DNA of 64,000 nt from Frondihabitans sp. PhB188 (lineage in GTDB: Bacteria; Actinomycetota; Actinomycetes; Actinomycetales; Microbacteriaceae). The translations under genes were made by a program, and so were the position numbers. The notes under the pieces were generated by a model. It had not been told where the DNA came from. It saw only the letters and a program-made list of their open reading frames with translations, and ran no database searches. The stretch is from the NCBI RefSeq assembly GCF_003752365.1, contig NZ_RJUO01000003.1, positions 62,001 through 126,000 of the forward strand. Direction: 5' to 3'. Below are positions 17,136 to 25,791 of the stretch, in pieces (position 1 is the first letter of the stretch; each line of letters starts with the position of its first letter).

Positions 17136-18047
17136 CTAACGCGGGGCGAACACCCGCAGGGCCCCGGGTACCACGCCGACGTCGACGGGGAGCGGGCCGA
17201 TCCGCTCGCCGTCGCCGTACGCGATGACGCCGGGCGCATCGATGCGCACCCGCTCGGCACGGCTCAGCCGCACGCGCGGATCGTCGCCGTGCGTCCCCTT
17301 CGAGACCCGGGGGAACAGGCGCAGGAACTGCGTTCGAGTCAGACGGTCCACGACGAGAAGATCGAGCCGGCCGTCGTCGATCCTCGCGTCGGACAGCAGG
17401 GTGATCCCGCCGCCGACGGAGCGCGCGTTGCCCACCGACACCAGCGTGCCGGCCACCGACCGGGTCTCGCCGTCGACGGTGACCTCGTACTCGACCTGCC
17501 GGAGCCGCACCAGCTCGAGCGCGAGCGCCACGTCGTAGCGCAGGCGGCCGCGCGGGCGCCGGATCCGGTTGGCGGTCTCGTTGACGAACGCGTCGAAGCC
17601 GGCCGACACTCCCCCGGCGACCCAGGTCTCGCCGCCACCGTGGGCGACGCGGAGCGCGTCGACCACCCGCGGCTCGCCGTCGAGCAGCCCGACGAGCTGG
17701 TCGAGCGCCGCCGCCGGGTCGTCGTAGGGGATGCCGAGGGCGCGCGCGAAGTCGTTGCCCGTGCCGGCGGGAACGATCCCCAGCGGCGTGCCGGTCTCGG
17801 CGACGAGCCCCACGCCGAGGCTGACCATGCCGTCGCCGCCGACGACGACCAGGGCGTCGGCTCCCGCCGCCAGCTCGGCCCGGCACGCGGTGAGCAGCTC
17901 GGCGTGCGACCCCCGCTGGAGCGGCACGACGTCGTGGCCCGCGGCGCCCAGCCGGTCGACGACGGCGGGGCCGACCGGGCGATGGCGGCCGAAGGAGGCG
18001 CTCGGGTTGATGGCGACGGCGATCCTGCGCGGCGTCGGTGTCGTCAT
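17136..18047 (-). CDS. Diacylglycerol kinase-family lipid kinase (DagK/YegS-like)
   Basis: Cytosolic or membrane-associated lipid kinase of 303 residues. The catalytic N-domain has the nucleotide motif VVGGDGMVS (70-73 is GGDG) and PAGTGNDFARALG near 93-105. The C-terminal beta domain ends GALRVFAPR. It may phosphorylate diacylglycerol or a related lipid or sphingoid base. ATG 18047 is chosen because homology starts within ten residues; upstream sequence belongs to the repeat array. One GTTCCTGCGCC word (reverse) lies inside the gene at 17338-17348, encoding QFLRL. Confidence 0.92.
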   Translation of the reverse strand: MTTPTPRRIAVAINPSASFGRHRPVGPAVVDRLGAAGHDVVPLQRGSHAELLTACRAELAAGADALVVVGGDGMVSLGVGLVAETGTPLGIVPAGTGNDFARALGIPYDDPAAALDQLVGLLDGEPRVVDALRVAHGGGETWVAGGVSAGFDAFVNETANRIRRPRGRLRYDVALALELVRLRQVEYEVTVDGETRSVAGTLVSVGNARSVGGGITLLSDARIDDGRLDLLVVDRLTRTQFLRLFPRVSKGTHGDDPRVRLSRAERVRIDAPGVIAYGDGERIGPLPVDVGVVPGALRVFAPR

Positions 18048-18106
18048 GCGTCGATCAGGGCATGCGGTCGCGGGGTGGGGCCGGGCTCGGGCCCGCGGGG
18101 TCGGCT

Positions 18107-18518
18107 CGATCCCGCCGATTCGGCTCGACACCGCCGGACCGGGCCGGGCACCCCGCCGATTCGGCCCGACACCGCCGGACCGGGCCGGGCACCCCGCCGA
18201 TCCGGCTCAGCCCCGCCGTCGCGCCGGAGGGAGTGTGCCGATTCGGCGGGGGCGGTCCCGGCACCGCCGGATCGGCCCGACACCGCCGATTCGGCTCGAC
18301 ACCGCCGAACCGGGCCGGGCACCCCGCCGACCCGGCTCAGCCCCGCCGTCGCGCCGGAGGGAGCCTGCCGATTCGGCGGGGGCGGCCCCGGCACCGCCGG
18401 GTCGGCCCGACACCGCCGATTCGGCTCGACACCGCCGGACCGGGGCGGGCACCCCGCCGATCCGGCTCAGCCCCGCCGTCGCGCCGGAGGGAGCCTGCCG
18501 ATTCGGCGGGGGGGGGGG
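18107..18518. repeat. 130-bp tandem repeat array, GCCGATTCGGC family
   Basis: Three-plus copies of a 130-bp unit fill most of the 554-bp gap 18048-18601. The unit boundary TGCCGATTCGGCGGGG recurs at 18236, 18366 and 18496, an exact 130-bp period with few substitutions. The first copy carries an internal 41-bp duplication. Seven exact GCCGATTCGGC palindromes occur (18114, 18155, 18237, 18285, 18367, 18415, 18497). The array ends in a run of G (about 18504-18517). All frames over it give low-complexity Pro/Arg peptides without ribosome sites, so I treat it as noncoding. Confidence 0.92.
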
Positions 18519-18601
18519 CGGACCGGCGGGGAGCGGCGGCGCGCAACTCCGCCGGGCCGCCGGGGTTACGCTCGGCGCGGGACGAGAACGGGAGGCCGAC
18601 G

Positions 18602-19426
18602 GTGGCACGAGGCGAGGCGGAGCGTGACCCGGGCCCCGGCGACGCCGACGGCCCGGCGGCCGACGACCGCGACGCCGCCCGCCGCCGGCTGATCGAGGTG
18701 GCGTACTCCCCCGATGCCACGCCCGCCGAGTCGGCCACCGCCGCGCGGGCCCTCCGCGACCTCGACTCCATGCCCGCCGCCGCGCCGGATACGGTGCCCG
18801 CGCACGCGCACGCGCACGCGCCCGCCCCGGACTCCGTGCCCGCGCCCGCGACCGCCCCGAACTCCGTGCCCGCGCCCGCGACCGCCCCGAACTCCGTGCC
18901 CGCGCCCGCCACCGCGCCGGCGGCGCTGCGTCGGCCGTCGGCGCGCCGCACCGGCGCTCTGCTCGCCGGCGTCGCCGTGGCGGCGTTCGGCCTCGGGATC
19001 GCGGCGACGACGGCCGGCGCGACGCTGCGCCCGGGCACGGCCGCGCCGACGCCGAGCCCGACCATCACCGCCGACGCACCGCTGACGGTGTCGGTCATCA
19101 CCCGGGCCCTCGGCCGGGTGCAGGTGCAAACCGACGCCCTGCCGACCGCGCTCCGCGGCGACGTCGACGCCCGGTCGAGCAGGCTGCTCTACGACGACGA
19201 CCCCAGGGCCAGCGCGACCCGCGAGCGGTGGCGCCTCTGGCTCGGGACCGGCGAGAACCCCCAGCAGCTCTGCTTCGTCGGCACGTTCGACAACGTCACG
19301 GACCAGGTGACGTGCGTGCCCGCCGATCGCGCCATGGTCGACCGCTACGTGTTCACGCAGACCACGCGCGCCGGGACGTTCGAGGTGCTCGTCAACGGGG
19401 GCGCCGTGGCGGTCGCCATCGAGTGA
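18602..19426 (+). CDS. Membrane-anchored protein with Pro/Ala repeat, function unknown
   Basis: Unrecognised protein of 274 residues. The N-terminal 60 residues are acidic and helical (RRRLIEVAYSPDATPAES). They are followed by a HAHAHA stretch and a 10-residue repeat (core NSVPAPATAP) present three times, encoded by a 30-bp tandem repeat (about 18832-18921). One transmembrane helix lies near 120-140 (LLAGVAVAAFGLGIAATTAGA). The remaining 130 residues would be outside the cell and include a Cys pair (QLCFVGTFDN / QVTCVPADR). GTG 18602 has GGGAGG 6-8 nt upstream. Topology resembles anti-sigma-like or sensory membrane proteins, but no such domain is recognisable. Confidence 0.75.
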   Translation: MARGEAERDPGPGDADGPAADDRDAARRRLIEVAYSPDATPAESATAARALRDLDSMPAAAPDTVPAHAHAHAPAPDSVPAPATAPNSVPAPATAPNSVPAPATAPAALRRPSARRTGALLAGVAVAAFGLGIAATTAGATLRPGTAAPTPSPTITADAPLTVSVITRALGRVQVQTDALPTALRGDVDARSSRLLYDDDPRASATRERWRLWLGTGENPQQLCFVGTFDNVTDQVTCVPADRAMVDRYVFTQTTRAGTFEVLVNGGAVAVAIE

Positions 19427-19435
19427 CCCGGCGGG

Positions 19436-19648
19436 TCAGCCGCCGTGGAACGCCGGAACGATGAGGTAGATCCCGAACAGCACGCCGAGCCCGCACACGA
19501 CGAAGCAGCCGTAGGCGCCGGCACGGGCCACCCGGACCGGTCCTTCGACGGCCAGGAGGCGGAGCCCGGCGGCGTACAGGCTCACGAGCGCGGCCGCCGA
19601 CACCAGCGAGACGAGCGCGACGACGACGAATGCTCCCCAGTCGATCAT
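19436..19648 (-). CDS. Small two-TM membrane protein coupled to pit
   Basis: Protein of 70 residues with two hydrophobic helices (about 7-30 and 44-66). Its ATG overlaps the TGA of the phosphate permease gene (ATGA), and GGAGGAT precedes it. It is thus co-translated with the permease and may be a membrane partner. I do not recognise a named family. It converges with the Pro/Ala-repeat protein gene with 9 bp between stops. Confidence 0.75.
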   Translation of the reverse strand: MIDWGAFVVVALVSLVSAAALVSLYAAGLRLLAVEGPVRVARAGAYGCFVVCGLGVLFGIYLIVPAFHGG

Positions 19649-20919
19649 CGGGATCCTCCTTCGGCCGGCACGTCGACGGCGTCGTCGGCACCCATCTCGA
19701 AGAGCGACGACTCGTCGCTCATGCGGCGTCGCTCGGCCAGCATCTCGTCGCCGCGCTTCTTCGCGCGGGCCCGGCGCTCCTGCCGGGTGAGGACGGAGTT
19801 CATGGCGACGTCGACCTCGAGTGCGTTGGACTGCTCGGCGGGCTTGCGGCGCGACGCGACGAAGATGGCCACGATGACGCCGGCTCCGAGGAGGGCGTCG
19901 ATGACGAGGCCGATGGTCCCCGCGCGGGCGATCAGCTCGCAGGCGGCGCCGACGAGACCGGCCGCCGGCAGCGTGATGAACCAGGCGATCACGATCTTGC
20001 TCGCCGTGCCCCACTGAATGACACCGCCGCGGCGGCCGAGGCCGGCGCCGATGATCGATCCCGATGACACCTGGGTCGTCGACAGGGCGAAGCCGAGGTG
20101 GCTCGACGCGAGCACGGTGGCGGCGGTGGACGCCTCGGCCGAGAAGCCCTGCGTCGCCTTGATGTCGGTGAGGCCGCCGCCCATCGTCTGGATGATCCGC
20201 CAGCCGCCGGTGTAGGTGCCGAGCGCGATGGCGAGGGCGCAGACGAGGATCACCCAGAACGGCGGGCTGGCCCCGGTGTCGAGGAAGCCGCCGGCGATCA
20301 GGGCCAGCGTGATGACGCCCATCGTCTTCTGGGCGTCGTTCGTTCCGTGCGCCAGGGCCACCAGCGACGACGTGAACATCTGCCCGACTCGGAAGCCGCC
20401 GCGCTGGTTCTTGCCGACCGGCCGGCGCGTGATCCGGTAGGCGAGGCGCGTCGCGGTGAAGGCCACGAGCCCGGCGACGAGAGGCGCCAGGAACGCCGGC
20501 AGCACGACCTTCGAGAGCACGACTCCGAAGTCGACCGAGCCCGTCCCGGCCCCGACGAGCGCCGCGCCGATGAGCCCGCCGAAGAGCGCGTGCGACGACG
20601 ACGACGGAAGGCCGCGGAGCCAGGTGATCATGTTCCAGATCACGGCGCCGATGAGGCCGGCGAAGATCATCGTCGGCGTGATCTCGACGCCGCCCGGACC
20701 CTCGCGGATGATCCCGCCCGAGATCGTCTTGGCGACCTCGGTCGAGAGGAACGCGCCGACCAGATTGAGGAGCGCGGCGACGGTGACCGCCACCCGGGGC
20801 CTCAGCGCCCCGGTCGCGATCGGCGTGGCCATCGCGTTGGCCGTGTCATGAAAGCCGTTTGTGAAGTCGAAGAAGACGGCCAACACGATGACCAGGACGA
20901 CTATGACTGTGAGATCCAC
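19645..20919 (-). CDS. pit: Inorganic phosphate transporter, PiT family
   Basis: Cation-coupled phosphate permease of 424 residues with ten or so TM helices. The two PiT signatures are present: FFDFTNGFHDTANAMAT near residue 20 and ALAHGTNDAQKTMGVI near 200. So are the PSSSSHAL and SSHLGFALSTTQV segments that line the transport path. A charged cytoplasmic tail of about 60 residues follows. GTG 20919 is chosen: GGAAGAG lies 8 nt upstream and the N-terminus VDLTVIV matches family starts; longer options (GTG 20928, TTG 20955) fit less well. It overlaps the downstream small membrane protein gene. Confidence 0.93.
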   Translation of the reverse strand: MDLTVIVVLVIVLAVFFDFTNGFHDTANAMATPIATGALRPRVAVTVAALLNLVGAFLSTEVAKTISGGIIREGPGGVEITPTMIFAGLIGAVIWNMITWLRGLPSSSSHALFGGLIGAALVGAGTGSVDFGVVLSKVVLPAFLAPLVAGLVAFTATRLAYRITRRPVGKNQRGGFRVGQMFTSSLVALAHGTNDAQKTMGVITLALIAGGFLDTGASPPFWVILVCALAIALGTYTGGWRIIQTMGGGLTDIKATQGFSAEASTAATVLASSHLGFALSTTQVSSGSIIGAGLGRRGGVIQWGTASKIVIAWFITLPAAGLVGAACELIARAGTIGLVIDALLGAGVIVAIFVASRRKPAEQSNALEVDVAMNSVLTRQERRARAKKRGDEMLAERRRMSDESSLFEMGADDAVDVPAEGGSR

Positions 20920-20976
20920 CGCCGTCACTCTTCCAGTCCGATGAACGCGCGTCAAACGCCAGGTGAACGAACCGGG

Positions 20977-22500
20977 TCAGATGTGCGGCACGAACGACTG
21001 CCAGACCCGGCGGCGCTCGCCCCGCGGGTCGAACTCGACGCGGTCGGCCTTGTCGATGATGAGCGTCCGGCGCCGGAACGGGTCGTACGACGGCCAGTCG
21101 GCCACGTCGCCGGTCGTCACGAACTCGAGCCACCGGCGGCGCATCCGCCGGGCCGCGAGCTGGAACGCGCGTCGCCCGCCGAGCGCCGACATGGCGAAGC
21201 CGAACGCCGAGTCCATCCGGTCGAAGAGCGCGTAGAGGTCGAGCCCGTGGAACGCGTCGACGCCGGCCGCCCTCAGGATGCGCGGCGCGATGTCGAACCG
21301 GTAGAAGAACACCTTCGCGAACCGGGCGTGCCGCTCGGCGACCTTCACCGTCGGGAACCAGAACGAGAAGTCGCCGCCGAAGTCGAGCGCCGCGGGCCGC
21401 GACGGCAGCCCCGGGTACTGAGCGGTGATCGCCTTCCGGGCCTTCTTCTTCGTGTTGGCGAAGATCGACCGGATGCGCAGCGGCGTCGTCGCCAGGATGT
21501 CGCGGCGCCCCGTGAACACGGAGCCCTCGCGGTCGTTGGTGCCGATGATCAGCGGCACCCGGTGGGCGCGCCCCGCCTTGAACGCATCGAGCGGGCGCTC
21601 CGGCAGGATCTCGCCGTCGATCACGGGCGACAGGAAGATCGACCCGGGCACGTCGTCGGGCGTCCGGAGGAAGAGCCTCGCCGTCGCGCGCACGATCGCC
21701 TGCGTCGACGCGCTCTGCAGCAGGGCCGGCGCGTCTTCGTACGAGGTCGACTCCAGGTCGTCGTCGCGCACGACGCGGCTGAGGATCTCGAGGAAGTCGC
21801 CCGCCCACCTCTCGGTCACCTCGGGCTCGTAGATGGCGTTGGCCGGCGACGACTGCGCGATCGCGGCGCGGAACAGGCCCTCCGCCCGGGGCACGGCCAT
21901 CAGCGTCGTCACGGCGTTCGCCCCCGCCGACTCGCCGCACACGGTGACCTGCTCGGGGTCGCCGCCGAACGCCGCGATGTTGTCGCGCACCCACTCGAGC
22001 GCGTGCAGCTGGTCGCGCAGGCCCAGGTTCGACTCGATCGGGCGCTCGGGCGTCGACCAGGCCGAGAAGTCGACGTAGCCGAGCCCTCCGAGGCGGTAGT
22101 TGAACGACACGTAGACGATGCCGCCCTCGCGCACCAGCGCCTCGCCCTGCCGCGGGAACTCGCGCGACGACCCCACGGCGTACGCCCCGCCGTGGATGTA
22201 GACCATGACCGGCAGGCCGGCGCCGGGTCGCGAGCCGCCTGGAGCGACGACGTTGATCGTGAGGCAGTCCTCGCTCTGAGGCGTCGTGGCGTCGATGCCG
22301 ACGAACTGCCCGCGATCCTGCGGTGCTGCCGGGCCGAAGTGCCGTGCGGCGCGGACGCCGCTCCAGGGCGCAGGAACCCGCGGCGCCCTGAACCGCAACT
22401 CGCCCACGGGCGGCTCGGCGTACGGGATGCCCCGCCACGCGAGCACGTCGCGCTCCGCCACGCCGCGGACCGCCCCCGAGGTCGTCGTCCGCTGAATCAC
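20977..22500 (-). CDS. Type B carboxylesterase/lipase
   Basis: Alpha/beta-hydrolase of the carboxylesterase type B family, 507 residues, the usual size. It has the oxyanion segment YIHGGAY near 103-109, SEDCL, the nucleophile elbow CGESAGA near 190, an acid residue in the FTGRRDI region or nearby, and the His region FHGLDLY. It lacks a signal peptide and so acts in the cytosol on ester substrates. GTG 22500 begins IQRTTTSGAVRG, typical of the family. It diverges from the Na+/H+ antiporter gene. A GTTCCTGCGCC word (reverse) at 22367-22377 encodes VPAPW. Confidence 0.92.
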   Translation of the reverse strand: MIQRTTTSGAVRGVAERDVLAWRGIPYAEPPVGELRFRAPRVPAPWSGVRAARHFGPAAPQDRGQFVGIDATTPQSEDCLTINVVAPGGSRPGAGLPVMVYIHGGAYAVGSSREFPRQGEALVREGGIVYVSFNYRLGGLGYVDFSAWSTPERPIESNLGLRDQLHALEWVRDNIAAFGGDPEQVTVCGESAGANAVTTLMAVPRAEGLFRAAIAQSSPANAIYEPEVTERWAGDFLEILSRVVRDDDLESTSYEDAPALLQSASTQAIVRATARLFLRTPDDVPGSIFLSPVIDGEILPERPLDAFKAGRAHRVPLIIGTNDREGSVFTGRRDILATTPLRIRSIFANTKKKARKAITAQYPGLPSRPAALDFGGDFSFWFPTVKVAERHARFAKVFFYRFDIAPRILRAAGVDAFHGLDLYALFDRMDSAFGFAMSALGGRRAFQLAARRMRRRWLEFVTTGDVADWPSYDPFRRRTLIIDKADRVEFDPRGERRRVWQSFVPHI

Positions 22501-22649
22501 GTTCCAAGGCTAGGCGCGGAAGCGAGTCGGGGCACAGGTGTCGCCTGGGCGGAGCCTGGCAGAATGGTGATCCCCTGCTTCACGGCCTGACGGATGGATC
22601 CGCCCTGGAACTCCTCGAACTCCTCCTTCTGCTCGCGGGCTCGCTCGCG

Positions 22650-24410
22650 GTGACCGCGTTCGCCCGCTGGCGAGGCCTGCCCGCGCCCCTGCTCGTCGTC
22701 GCCGTCGCGCTCCTGGTGTCGTTCATCCCCGGGCTGCCCGAGATCGAGATCGACTCCGAGGTGATCCTCACCGTCATCCTGCCGCCGCTGCTCTACTCGG
22801 CCTCGCTCGACGTGTCGTTCCAGAACTTCCGCGAGAGCCTCGTGCAGATCCGGCGGCTCGGCATCTTCCTCGTCATCGTGACCGCGCTCGTCGTCGGCTG
22901 GATCGCCTACGTGCTGATCCCCGACATGTCGCTGCCGGCGGCGATCCTCGTCGGCGCCGTGGTGGCCCCGCCCGACGCCGTGTCGGCCGCGTCCATCGGC
23001 CGCAAGCTGGGGCTGCCCCGCAAGATGATGGCCGTGATCTCGGGCGAGAGCCTCATCAACGACGCCGCATCGCTGACCCTGGTGAAGGTGTTCCTCGCGA
23101 TCGTCGGCGGAGCCGCCCTGACCGGATGGCAGGGCCTCGGCATCTTCGGCCTCGCGATCGGGGTGGGCGTCGGCGTGGGCCTGGTGCTGGGCGTGCTGGC
23201 GCACTACCTGCGCATCCACGTCAAAGACCCCGTAGTCGAAATCGTGATCGGCCTGATCCTGCCGTTCCTCGCGTACATCACGGCCGAGCAGCTCCAGGGC
23301 TCGGGCGTGCTGGCGGTCGTGGCCGCCGGGCTCTACGTCGGCTACAACTCGCCCAAGGCGGGCTACGCGTCGCGCCTCCAGGAGCGCCCCATCTGGGCCG
23401 CCGCCGACGTCACGCTCGAGGGCTTCGTGTTCGCGCTGATCGGCCTGCAGCTCTCGACGGTCGTCAACGACGTCACGGAGAGCGGCCGCGATCTGGGCCA
23501 GAGCGTCGGCGTCGCGTTCGTCGTGCTCGGAGTCGTGATCGTCGTCAGACCGATCTTCATCTTCGTCACCTACTACTGGTCGCGCGGCATGCGGCGGTTC
23601 GTCTACGTGCGGTTCCGCCGGTTCCGCAAGGCCCGGGTCCGACGTCTGCTCTGGGGTCGCCGCGATCCGAAGCTGTCCTGGCGGCAGCTGCTCGTGCTGT
23701 CGTGGACGGGCATGCGCGGTGTGGTCACCCTCGCTGCCGCCGTCTCGATCCCCGTCATGACGGACTCCGGCCGAGAGGTACCCGCCCGTGACGTCATGTT
23801 CCTCATCGCGTTCGTCGTGACAGTCGGCACGCTCCTGCTCCAGGGCCTGACGCTGCCCTGGATGATCCGACGCCTCGGCGTGCAAGACCTTGAGCAGAAC
23901 GAGCGCGACGTGCAGGCCGAGCTGCGCCTGGTGTCCAACAGCACGCAGGAGGCCATCGAGTACCTCGACACCCGTCGCGCCGCGTGGGCCGACGAGTGGG
24001 GCGAGGAGCCGATCGACCGCGGCATCACCATCCTCAAGGAGCGTCTCCAGCGGCAGGACCAGGCCTTCCGCCAGGGGCTGCGCGAAGACAGCGACGCCGC
24101 AGCCGAAGCCGACTCGGACGCCGAGGAGGTCGAGCCTCCGTCGCCGGAGCGCGGCTCCGACATGCGGTCGACCCCGCACATCGCGATCCCGGACATCACG
24201 CCCGATCCGACGCTGGCGCGCCCCACGCGCAACAACGCTCGAGCGCTGGCGAGCATCCGGCGCGAGCTGCTGCAGAAGCGGCGCGAGGTCGTGCTGCGGG
24301 AGCGCGATGCCGGCAACCTCGACGAAGAGGTGATGCGGCGCGTGCTCCTCGGCCTCGACGCCGAGGAGCTCGCGATGGACACGTCGGCGGTCGCGCGCAC
24401 CCGCTCGTGA
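22650..24410 (+). CDS. Na+/H+ antiporter, CPA1 family (start uncertain)
   Basis: Polytopic monovalent cation:proton antiporter of at least 586 residues. Core motifs are PPDAVSAASIGRKLGLPRK and SGESLINDAASL, which holds the ion-binding Asp. About eleven TMs are followed by a 200-residue cytosolic tail rich in charged helices. The in-frame sequence upstream of GTG 22650 (22605-22649) encodes a further hydrophobic run (LELLELLLLLAGSLAV), which looks like the missing first helix. No ATG, GTG or TTG exists in that stretch, so translation may start at CTG 22605. A separate 8-codon ORF (MVIPCFTA, 22564-22590) precedes it. It diverges from the esterase gene. Confidence 0.85.
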   Translation: MTAFARWRGLPAPLLVVAVALLVSFIPGLPEIEIDSEVILTVILPPLLYSASLDVSFQNFRESLVQIRRLGIFLVIVTALVVGWIAYVLIPDMSLPAAILVGAVVAPPDAVSAASIGRKLGLPRKMMAVISGESLINDAASLTLVKVFLAIVGGAALTGWQGLGIFGLAIGVGVGVGLVLGVLAHYLRIHVKDPVVEIVIGLILPFLAYITAEQLQGSGVLAVVAAGLYVGYNSPKAGYASRLQERPIWAAADVTLEGFVFALIGLQLSTVVNDVTESGRDLGQSVGVAFVVLGVVIVVRPIFIFVTYYWSRGMRRFVYVRFRRFRKARVRRLLWGRRDPKLSWRQLLVLSWTGMRGVVTLAAAVSIPVMTDSGREVPARDVMFLIAFVVTVGTLLLQGLTLPWMIRRLGVQDLEQNERDVQAELRLVSNSTQEAIEYLDTRRAAWADEWGEEPIDRGITILKERLQRQDQAFRQGLREDSDAAAEADSDAEEVEPPSPERGSDMRSTPHIAIPDITPDPTLARPTRNNARALASIRRELLQKRREVVLRERDAGNLDEEVMRRVLLGLDAEELAMDTSAVARTRS

Positions 24411-24438
24411 CCCCTCGGCGGCGGCGTATCCTGGGCCC

Positions 24439-24690
24439 GTGACACGTCTTCAGCTGCACCGCCTGCTCCTCGCCCTGGTCGCCGTCTTCGTCGTCGGCGC
24501 GGTCGTCCTCTACGTCCTCTCGATCTCGCTCGCGGGCAACGGCGGCGACACGGCGCGTCTCTTCGACAGCTTCGCGATCGTCGCCTTCATGGGCGCCGTG
24601 CTCTTCGGAATCATCGACTTCTTCGTGCGCCCGGTCATGCGGGCGACACCCGACGGCTCGCGAGACGTCGAGACCCCGCTCAACGGCTGA
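24439..24690 (+). CDS. Small two-TM membrane protein, function unknown
   Basis: Protein of 83 residues with two hydrophobic helices (about 8-31 and 43-62) and a short acidic tail. It starts at GTG 24439, 28 bp after the antiporter stop, and reads in the same direction, so it is probably co-transcribed. I recognise no family. A strong terminator follows at 24710-24766. Confidence 0.7.
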   Translation: MTRLQLHRLLLALVAVFVVGAVVLYVLSISLAGNGGDTARLFDSFAIVAFMGAVLFGIIDFFVRPVMRATPDGSRDVETPLNG

Positions 24691-24709
24691 GCCGAGCGCC
24701 TGACACCTG

Positions 24710-24766
24710 CTCCACGCAGAAACGCACCGACCGGGAGGGATCCGGGCGGTGCGTCTGCGTGTGGAG
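24710..24766. terminator. Intrinsic terminator-like hairpin
   Basis: Long imperfect stem between convergent genes. CTCCACGCAG and AACGCACCG on the left pair with CGGTGCGT and CTGCGTGTGGAG on the right, with one bulged base and a loop of about 17 nt. It serves the antiporter/small-protein transcript and probably the facing gene too. Confidence 0.75.
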
Positions 24767-24782
24767 AGAAGTGCGGAGGGCC

Positions 24783-25100
24783 TCAGGCCGAGTGGCGCTC
24801 GTACGGCTGGGCGACACGCTCGAACGGCGCGTTGTCGATGATGAAGTTGGCGCGGCGCACGTTGCGCCGGGCGACCTTCACGGCCTGCCGGGCGAACATG
24901 GCGAGCACGCCGACGACGCCTGCCCAGAAGAGGAGGGTGCCCTCGGAGCCGAGGAGGCTGCCTGCGACGACTGCGGTCCAGACAGCGGGCCAGACGAGAG
25001 CGGCGACCCAGCCGACATGGTTGGCGGCGACCCCCGGGGTACGGTTCGTGTCCGTCGAAAGGTGGACGTTGTTCGCGATCCTGCTGTCGAACGTGCTCAT
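24783..25100 (-). CDS. Small membrane protein, function unknown
   Basis: Protein of 105 residues. A polar N-terminus of about 28 residues is followed by two hydrophobic helices (about 30-50 and 56-73) and a basic/polar C-terminus. ATG 25100 is preceded by GAGGGAG at 6-7 nt. No family is recognised. The 145-bp gap to the Nudix gene (25101-25245) holds no other gene. It stands alone in its transcription unit. Confidence 0.75.
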   Translation of the reverse strand: MSTFDSRIANNVHLSTDTNRTPGVAANHVGWVAALVWPAVWTAVVAGSLLGSEGTLLFWAGVVGVLAMFARQAVKVARRNVRRANFIIDNAPFERVAQPYERHSA

Positions 25101-25245
25101 GATGCTCCCTCAGCAATGCTTGGTCGTGCATCTGTCCCGATGCGTTTGTCACCCGGCGGGTGGCTCTACATCGAATCTAGTGAGTGATCAGATCGGACGC
25201 GTCCCCCTTTCGTGGTGGCACCCATCCGGGGGGACACGCCTGAAT

Positions 25246-25743
25246 CTACGCTGTTCCGGACGGAACCGTCCGGTGCGAGGCCACGCTCGCGAGGTCGTCG
25301 GCGAAGACGAACTCGCTCGAGACGTGTCCCCCGAGGAGTACCCCGGGGAGCCACGCCTTCGCGTCGTCCCACATCTCGTCGAGCGGCACGGAGTCGAGAT
25401 CGAACCACTCGGGGTCGAGCTCGTCACTGGGGGACGGATCGCCGGCCCAGCGGGTGACGACGAATACCGTCGACCGCTGGCTCCAGGCCGGCCGGGCCGG
25501 GAAGAAGTAGTGCAGATCGCCGCGCCGGTCGAGGTCGGCGGGGTCGACCACGACGCCCGCCTCCTCCTCGATCTCGCGCACGATGGCCTCGCGCTCGGTC
25601 TCGCCCTCCTCGAACTTGCCGCCGAGGCCGACGAACCGCCCCTCGCCGAGGCCGCGCTTCTTGCGGCCGAGGAGCACCTGCGATCGGCCCTGGTGCTCGC
25701 GGAGGAGGTAGGCCACGCAGACGCGGCGCAGGTCGGAGATCAT
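25246..25743 (-). CDS. Nudix hydrolase, 8-oxo-dGTP diphosphatase-like
   Basis: Cytosolic nucleotide pyrophosphohydrolase of 165 residues. The 23-residue Nudix box begins GGKFEEGETEREAIVREI and ends EEEAGV at about 41-64, with all catalytic Glu residues. The RKKRGLGEGRFVGLGGKFE context is typical of MutT/MTH1-type 8-oxo-dGTP or 2-OH-ATP sanitising enzymes. ATG 25743 begins ISDLRRVCVAYLL, the expected first strand. It diverges from the following small gene with 48 bp between starts. It fits the oxidative-damage theme of the window. Confidence 0.9.
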   Translation of the reverse strand: MISDLRRVCVAYLLREHQGRSQVLLGRKKRGLGEGRFVGLGGKFEEGETEREAIVREIEEEAGVVVDPADLDRRGDLHYFFPARPAWSQRSTVFVVTRWAGDPSPSDELDPEWFDLDSVPLDEMWDDAKAWLPGVLLGGHVSSEFVFADDLASVASHRTVPSGTA

Positions 25744-25791
25744 GCGTCCAGGATGGCAGGCCACCAGCGGCACGGGCGTAGCCTTGTCGAG

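Noticed and set aside
18107-18518. CRISPR array
   Set aside because: The repeats are tandem with a 130-bp period and no unique spacers, and no cas genes are present.
18044-18608. Open frames in several frames over the 130-bp array encoding Pro/Arg-rich repeats
   Set aside because: Low-complexity products of repeated noncoding DNA, open on both strands, with no start context. The true gene begins at GTG 18602.
22594-22653. ATG 22594 as the antiporter start
   Set aside because: It is in another frame and meets a stop after 19 codons.
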